Below are positions 60,002-64,000 of a stretch of 64,000 bases of DNA, one piece after another. A program made the translations under genes and the position numbers. The first letter of the stretch is position 1. Each line of letters starts with the position of its first letter. Below the pieces are notes generated by a model. That model made no database searches. It was given only the letters and a program-made list of their open reading frames with translations, and was not told where the DNA came from. The DNA is from Flavobacterium tagetis (GTDB lineage: Bacteria; Bacteroidota; Bacteroidia; Flavobacteriales; Flavobacteriaceae): contig NZ_JAERSF010000001.1 in the NCBI RefSeq assembly GCF_016735615.1, positions 1,240,001-1,304,000 of the forward strand. The letters run 5' to 3'.

Positions 60002-60708
60002 TATAATAAATTCGGAACCACTTCAGCAATAGTTTCAAATGAACTAAAATGCTCGTGTTCTATAGTGTGATTAATTTTTTCGTGTTCCCAAGTTGTGTGA
60101 AACGGAATATGAACGGCGTAACCTCCAATTCCTAAAACTGGCAAAACATCTGATTTTAATGAATTTCCGATCATCAAAAATTCATGCGCTTCAATATCTA
60201 AACGGCCTAAAAGTTTCTGATAATCGATTTCTTGTTTATCTGACATTACTTCAATATGATGAAAATAATGACCTAAACCAGAACGGTGCAATTTACTGTG
60301 CTGATCTTTTAAATCGCCTTTTGTAGCAACGACCAATTTGTATTTGCCTTTTAAAGCTTCAAGGGTTTCTTCAATTCCATCTAAAAGTTCGATTGGTTTT
60401 TCGAGTAATTCTTTTCCGTATTGAATGATTTTCTCAATAACTTCAACAGGAATCGTATTGTTTGAAATGTTCATCGCAGCTTCAATCATTGAAAGGATAT
60501 ATCCTTTAATTCCATATCCGTACAAAGGCAAATTGGCAATTTCGATTTTAAATAATTCCTGCGAAATGCCTTGGTGCGAAAGATAATCTTCCATCAAAGC
60601 ACAAAATTTATGTTCGGTTTCTTGAAAATAAGGTTCGTTTACAAACAAAGTATCATCGGCATCAAATGCGATTACTTTTAAGTTTGGTATTTTAGTTTTA
60701 TGTAACAT
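60001..60708 (-). CDS. HAD-family hydrolase
   Basis: 235-aa haloacid-dehalogenase-superfamily phosphatase. Motif I is DADDTLF (nucleophile Asp in VIAFDADDTLFVN near 14-20), a cap domain follows, then Thr in VVATKGD (motif II) and motif IV GNSLKSDVLP. Substrate unknown. It is coupled to the CAT-family gene by a one-base overlap, an unusual pairing. Upstream lies a MITE-like palindromic element. Confidence 0.9.
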   Translation of the reverse strand: MLHKTKIPNLKVIAFDADDTLFVNEPYFQETEHKFCALMEDYLSHQGISQELFKIEIANLPLYGYGIKGYILSMIEAAMNISNNTIPVEVIEKIIQYGKELLEKPIELLDGIEETLEALKGKYKLVVATKGDLKDQHSKLHRSGLGHYFHHIEVMSDKQEIDYQKLLGRLDIEAHEFLMIGNSLKSDVLPVLGIGGYAVHIPFHTTWEHEKINHTIEHEHFSSFETIAEVVPNLL

Positions 60709-60764
60709 AGAGTTTTTTGTTTGTGTTTTAGGTTTTCTTTGTTTCAGGTTTTCTCAAATAATTT

Positions 60765-60900
60765 TAAACACATAGAAACATAGTTTCACTTTGTGTAGAA
60801 AGGCGTTTCACTAATTAAAATGCACATAGTTCTATGTGTAAAAGCATGCTTTTTTAGCAAACTTAAAATAAGAACAAAAAAATCTATGTTTCTATGTGTT
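60765..60900. repeat. 136-bp MITE-like palindromic element, copy 2
   Basis: Perfect 18-bp terminal inverted repeats (60765-60782 and 60883-60900) with the core ACACATAGAAACATAG, an internal GCGTTTCACT and the palindromes ACATAGTTCTATGT and AAGCATGCTT. Counterpart of 4514-4642. Confidence 0.85.
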
Positions 60901-60970
60901 TAATTTTTTAGTCAAAGTTTGCAAAATTAATCTATATAAAATCAGTTTAAATCTGCGTTATCCGCCATTT

Positions 60971-61858
60971 TCAATTTTTAGAAAAAAGCCCCTTCAAAGA
61001 AATGGTTTTATCGTAAAAAGTAATTCGGATTCCGAAAAGCAGAATGATTCCGCCGAAAACCATCTGTAAAGTTATTTGTTCTTCCAAAAACAACCAAGCT
61101 AAAATTGAGGTAATTACAGCTTGACTCAATAAACTTAGCGAAACTCTTGTTGCACGCATGTGCTGAGTTGCATAACTAATGGAAAGCCAAGCGCACAATT
61201 GGCAAATAACGGCTTGAAGCACAAGTACAAACCAGCCAGCATTTGAAAATCCAGTAAAAGGTTCGCCTAGAGCGTAACATAAAATTCCTAAATAGATGCT
61301 CGAAGCAAATAAACTAATCGTCATAAAAGAAAGAACATCGACTTCTGAAAGCACATTTTTGCTGACCAAAAGATAAATGGAATACAAAATGCCAGATAAA
61401 ACGGCAAATAGAAATGCTTTATCAAAGTTTAAATCGATAAAAAATTCAAAACCGACTAAAGTTACCATTCCGAATAAAGCGACCAATGTTCCGATCCAGA
61501 AATTTGTGGCAGGTTTTGCTTTCAGAAAAAAGAAAGAACCAACTCCAACCCAAACCGGAGATAAATTGGTCAGTAACGAAGCTTGAGTTGCGCTTGATTC
61601 CTGAATGGCGATATTCCAAACGGCAACATCAGACGAGAATAAAACACCGCAAAGAATTGCTAAAAGAGCAAATTTTAGTTTTGGAAGTTTAAAGTTTCTG
61701 CTGAAAATGACGTAAGGCAAAAGCAATACCACAGCAAAAAACATTCGGTAAAATGCCGAAATTAATCCTGGTGTTAAACGTAATTTTACCAATATTGGGA
61801 AAATAGATATGCAGAGTATACCGCAGATTAAGGCTAATCTTGGTTTTGTGAGTTTCAT
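60971..61858 (-). CDS. EamA/DMT-family transporter
   Basis: 295-aa ten-TM drug/metabolite transporter: two EamA units (about 5-135, FRMFFAVVLLLPYVIF in part; about 150-285). The start MKLTKPRLALICGILCIS gives TM1. Members export amino acids or other small metabolites; substrate not inferable. Single gene after metG. Confidence 0.93.
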   Translation of the reverse strand: MKLTKPRLALICGILCISIFPILVKLRLTPGLISAFYRMFFAVVLLLPYVIFSRNFKLPKLKFALLAILCGVLFSSDVAVWNIAIQESSATQASLLTNLSPVWVGVGSFFFLKAKPATNFWIGTLVALFGMVTLVGFEFFIDLNFDKAFLFAVLSGILYSIYLLVSKNVLSEVDVLSFMTISLFASSIYLGILCYALGEPFTGFSNAGWFVLVLQAVICQLCAWLSISYATQHMRATRVSLSLLSQAVITSILAWLFLEEQITLQMVFGGIILLFGIRITFYDKTISLKGLFSKN

Positions 61859-61904
61859 TTTGAGTTTATTTTTTCAAGTTTTTTGGTGTATAATTTAAAA
61901 AAGA

Positions 61905-61947
61905 AAATTGCGTGAATCAATTAAATTTTAATCGACTCACGCAATTT
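61905..61947 (-). terminator. terminator after metG
   Basis: AAATTGCGTGA (61905-61915) pairs with TCACGCAATTT (61937-61947); inner bases pair further across ATTAAATTTTAAT. A T-rich run follows on the minus strand. Confidence 0.82.
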
Positions 61948-61963
61948 ATAAATATATAAATAA

Positions 61964-64000
61964 TTAGTTTACAGTCGCTCCATTCGGTGCATCAGCATCT
62001 GGATTTACAAATACCAATTTTCCTTCGGCATTTGTTGTCATCAAGATCATTCCTTGACTTTCAACACCGCGTAATGCTCTTGGAGCAAGGTTTGCTAATA
62101 CGGAAACACGTTTTCCAATAATTTCTTCTGGAGAAAAACTCTCAGCAATTCCCGAAACAATCGTGCGAACATCGATTCCTGTATCTACTTTAAGAACCAA
62201 AAGTTTGTTTGCTTTAGGCATTTTTTCAGCTTCAAGAATAGTTCCGATACGAATATCCATTTTAGCAAAATCCTCAAACTGAATTAAATCTTTCTGCGGT
62301 TCTGCTTGTTTGTTTTCGGCAAGATTAGCTGTTTTTGTTGCTTCCAATTTATTTATTTGTTTTTGTATTTCTTCGTCTTCAATTTTAGCGAAAAGCAATT
62401 CAGCTTCGCCAATTTTGTGTCCAGCCGGAATTAAATCTGAATTTTCAGAGATGTCATTCCAACCTAACGTTTTATCAAGAATGACATCTGTAGCTCCAAG
62501 ATGGTTTTCTTTCAAGAATTTACTAAATCCTTTAAAGTGTTCTTTCAAGTCGCCTAAATTTAAGATTCTAGACAATTTTGCAGCAGTAAATGGCAAAAAT
62601 GGTTCAGCTAAAACGCTCAATGCAGCAGCGATCTGCAACGCCACATACATTTGAGTTTTTACACGCTCTGGATTGTCTTTCATAACTTTCCAAGGCTCTT
62701 CGTCTGCTAGATATTTATTTCCTAAACGAGCCACATTCATTAATTCGCCCAAAGCTTCACGGAATCTGTAACGCTCCACTGAACTTGAAATTACAGCTGG
62801 ATATGCTTTTAATTCTGCTAAAGTTTGTTCGTCAACTTCTGTAAATTCGTTTGGAGTTGGAATAACTCCGTCGTAATATTTGTTGGTTAAAACCACCACA
62901 CGATTTACGAAATTTCCGAAAACGGCAACCAATTCGTTGTTATTTCTAGCTTGGAAATCTTTCCAAGTAAAGTCATTGTCTTTTGTTTCAGGAGCGTTAG
63001 ATGTCAATGCATAACGTAAAACATCTTGCTTATCTGGAAACTCTTCTAAATATTCGTGCAACCAAACCGCCCAGTTTTTTGAAGTCGAAAGTTTGTTTCC
63101 TTCCAAATTCAAGAACTCATTTGCAGGAACGTTGTCTGGTAAAATATAACTTCCTTCAGCTTTAAGCATCGCTGGGAAAATGATACAGTGAAAAACAATA
63201 TTGTCTTTTCCTATAAAGTGAACCAATTTGGTATCTTGATCTTTCCAATATGGTTCCCAGTCTTTTCCTTCGCGTGCTGCCCATTCTTTAGTAGAAGAAA
63301 TGTAACCGATCGGTGCATCAAACCAAACATATAATTTTTTGCCTTCAGCACCTTCAACAGGAACATCAATTCCCCAATCCAAATCACGAGTTACCGCGCG
63401 AGGCTCTAATCCTGCATCGATCCAAGATTTTACTTGTCCGTAAACATTAGTTTTCCAATCGTTTTTATGACCAACTAAAATCCATTCAGTTAAGAAATCG
63501 GTATATCTGTCTAAGGGTAAAAACCAGTGTTTTGTTTCTTTAAGAATTGGAGTTTCTCCCGTAATTGTCGATTTTGGATTAATCAAATCAGTCGCGTTCA
63601 AAGTAGATCCGCATTTTTCGCATTGATCTCCGTAAGCTTCTGGATTGTCACATTTTGGACAAGTACCTACAACAAAACGATCTGCTAAAAACTGATTTGC
63701 TTTTGCATCGTACAATTGTTCTGTAACTTCTACGATAAAATCGCCTTTATCATATAATGTTCTAAAGAATTCCGAAGCAGTATCGTGATGAATTTTTGCA
63801 GAAGTTCTTGAATAATTGTTGAATGAAATTCCGAAATCTTCAAACGACTTGCGGATAATTCCATCATATTTATCAATAACTTGTTGTGGCGTAACTCCTT
63901 CTTTTTTGGCTTTCATAGAGATTGCAACCCCATGTTCATCGCTTCCGCAGATAAATGCTACATCTTTTCCTTGCAATCTTAAATATCTCGAATATATATC
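61964..64000 (-). CDS. metG: methionyl-tRNA synthetase, C-terminal part
   Basis: Charges tRNA-Met; 678 codons are in the window and the N-terminus runs off the right edge. The open frame continues to 64000 ([14 protein letters not shown]), so the TTG at 63976 is not a start. It contains the anticodon-binding and catalytic core with zinc ribbon CPKC...CEKCGS, the KMSKS-type signature KLSTSKNW, and a C-terminal tRNA-binding OB domain (about the last 115 residues, [31 protein letters not shown]). This is the long metG form with appended EMAP-like domain. Confidence 0.97.
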   Translation of the reverse strand, partial: DIYSRYLRLQGKDVAFICGSDEHGVAISMKAKKEGVTPQQVIDKYDGIIRKSFEDFGISFNNYSRTSAKIHHDTASEFFRTLYDKGDFIVEVTEQLYDAKANQFLADRFVVGTCPKCDNPEAYGDQCEKCGSTLNATDLINPKSTITGETPILKETKHWFLPLDRYTDFLTEWILVGHKNDWKTNVYGQVKSWIDAGLEPRAVTRDLDWGIDVPVEGAEGKKLYVWFDAPIGYISSTKEWAAREGKDWEPYWKDQDTKLVHFIGKDNIVFHCIIFPAMLKAEGSYILPDNVPANEFLNLEGNKLSTSKNWAVWLHEYLEEFPDKQDVLRYALTSNAPETKDNDFTWKDFQARNNNELVAVFGNFVNRVVVLTNKYYDGVIPTPNEFTEVDEQTLAELKAYPAVISSSVERYRFREALGELMNVARLGNKYLADEEPWKVMKDNPERVKTQMYVALQIAAALSVLAEPFLPFTAAKLSRILNLGDLKEHFKGFSKFLKENHLGATDVILDKTLGWNDISENSDLIPAGHKIGEAELLFAKIEDEEIQKQINKLEATKTANLAENKQAEPQKDLIQFEDFAKMDIRIGTILEAEKMPKANKLLVLKVDTGIDVRTIVSGIAESFSPEEIIGKRVSVLANLAPRALRGVESQGMILMTTNAEGKLVFVNPDADAPNGATVN

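Overview
The window looks like the chromosome of a Flavobacterium or close relative (Bacteroidota). The DNA is AT-rich. Starts lack Shine-Dalgarno sequences, and many lie just downstream of the Bacteroidota -7 promoter element TAnnTTTG. The content is typical of the group: gliding lipoprotein gldH, a lycopene cyclase, a TonB-dependent receptor, many Sec-signal and lipobox proteins, OmpA, a subclass A2-like beta-lactamase and class I fumarase. No rRNA, tRNA, CRISPR array, IS element or prophage was recognised. Both ends cut genes: mntH on the left and metG on the right.

Layout. 1-2.1 kb: metal homeostasis, with mntH, a Fur/Zur-type repressor, and a divergent merC plus thioredoxin-reductase-like pair behind tandem palindromes. 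2.2-8.4 kb: TonB receptor, periplasmic thioredoxin, lycopene cyclase, TPR protein, ArsR regulator, bacilliredoxin. 8.6-14.3 kb: a complete RND efflux operon (adaptor, pump, outer-membrane channel). 14.6-17.3 kb: PPK2 kinase and SulP transporter. 17.4-20.4 kb: two enzymes of tRNA U34 hydroxylation (TrhO and TrhP) that share a C-terminal domain, followed by a ferredoxin coupled to trhP. 20.5-25.2 kb: a membrane protein, a lipoprotein and two ankyrin-repeat proteins. 25.6-29.8 kb: ricT-gldH-PBP1 operon. 29.9-32.4 kb: the two 3-oxoacid CoA-transferase subunit genes, separated by a class A beta-lactamase that is bracketed by two related repeats. 32.5-37.3 kb: outer-membrane protein, phosphatase, DinB, a LOV-like PAS protein, fumarase. 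37.4-47.4 kb (minus strand): lipoprotein, SpmA-SpmB fusion, an AlkZ-like / exonuclease / Ogt repair group, DUF2207 protein, nucleotide-sugar-epimerase-like protein, GNAT, LysR. 47.5-53.3 kb: rhodanese, SRPBCC, M28 peptidase, GNAT-nitrilase fusion, a tail-less SSB. 53.4-64 kb: DUF2461, a Lys/Cys-rich mini-protein, ferritin, OmpA between two paralogous secreted proteins, a CAT-family acetyltransferase coupled to a HAD phosphatase, an EamA transporter, metG.

The most unusual signal is non-coding. At least seven intergenic elements have inverted arms built from three to five degenerate octamers at an exact 8-bp period (mostly NNNCWAAG or NNAATTWG). Four of the six convergent gene junctions carry such arms wrapped around an intrinsic terminator hairpin; the other two carry a plain hairpin. 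I know of no description of this octamer design. Other points of interest are the TrhO-TrhP domain sharing, the beta-lactamase wedge, the mntH and merC operators, and a LOV-like PAS domain without its photoactive cysteine.
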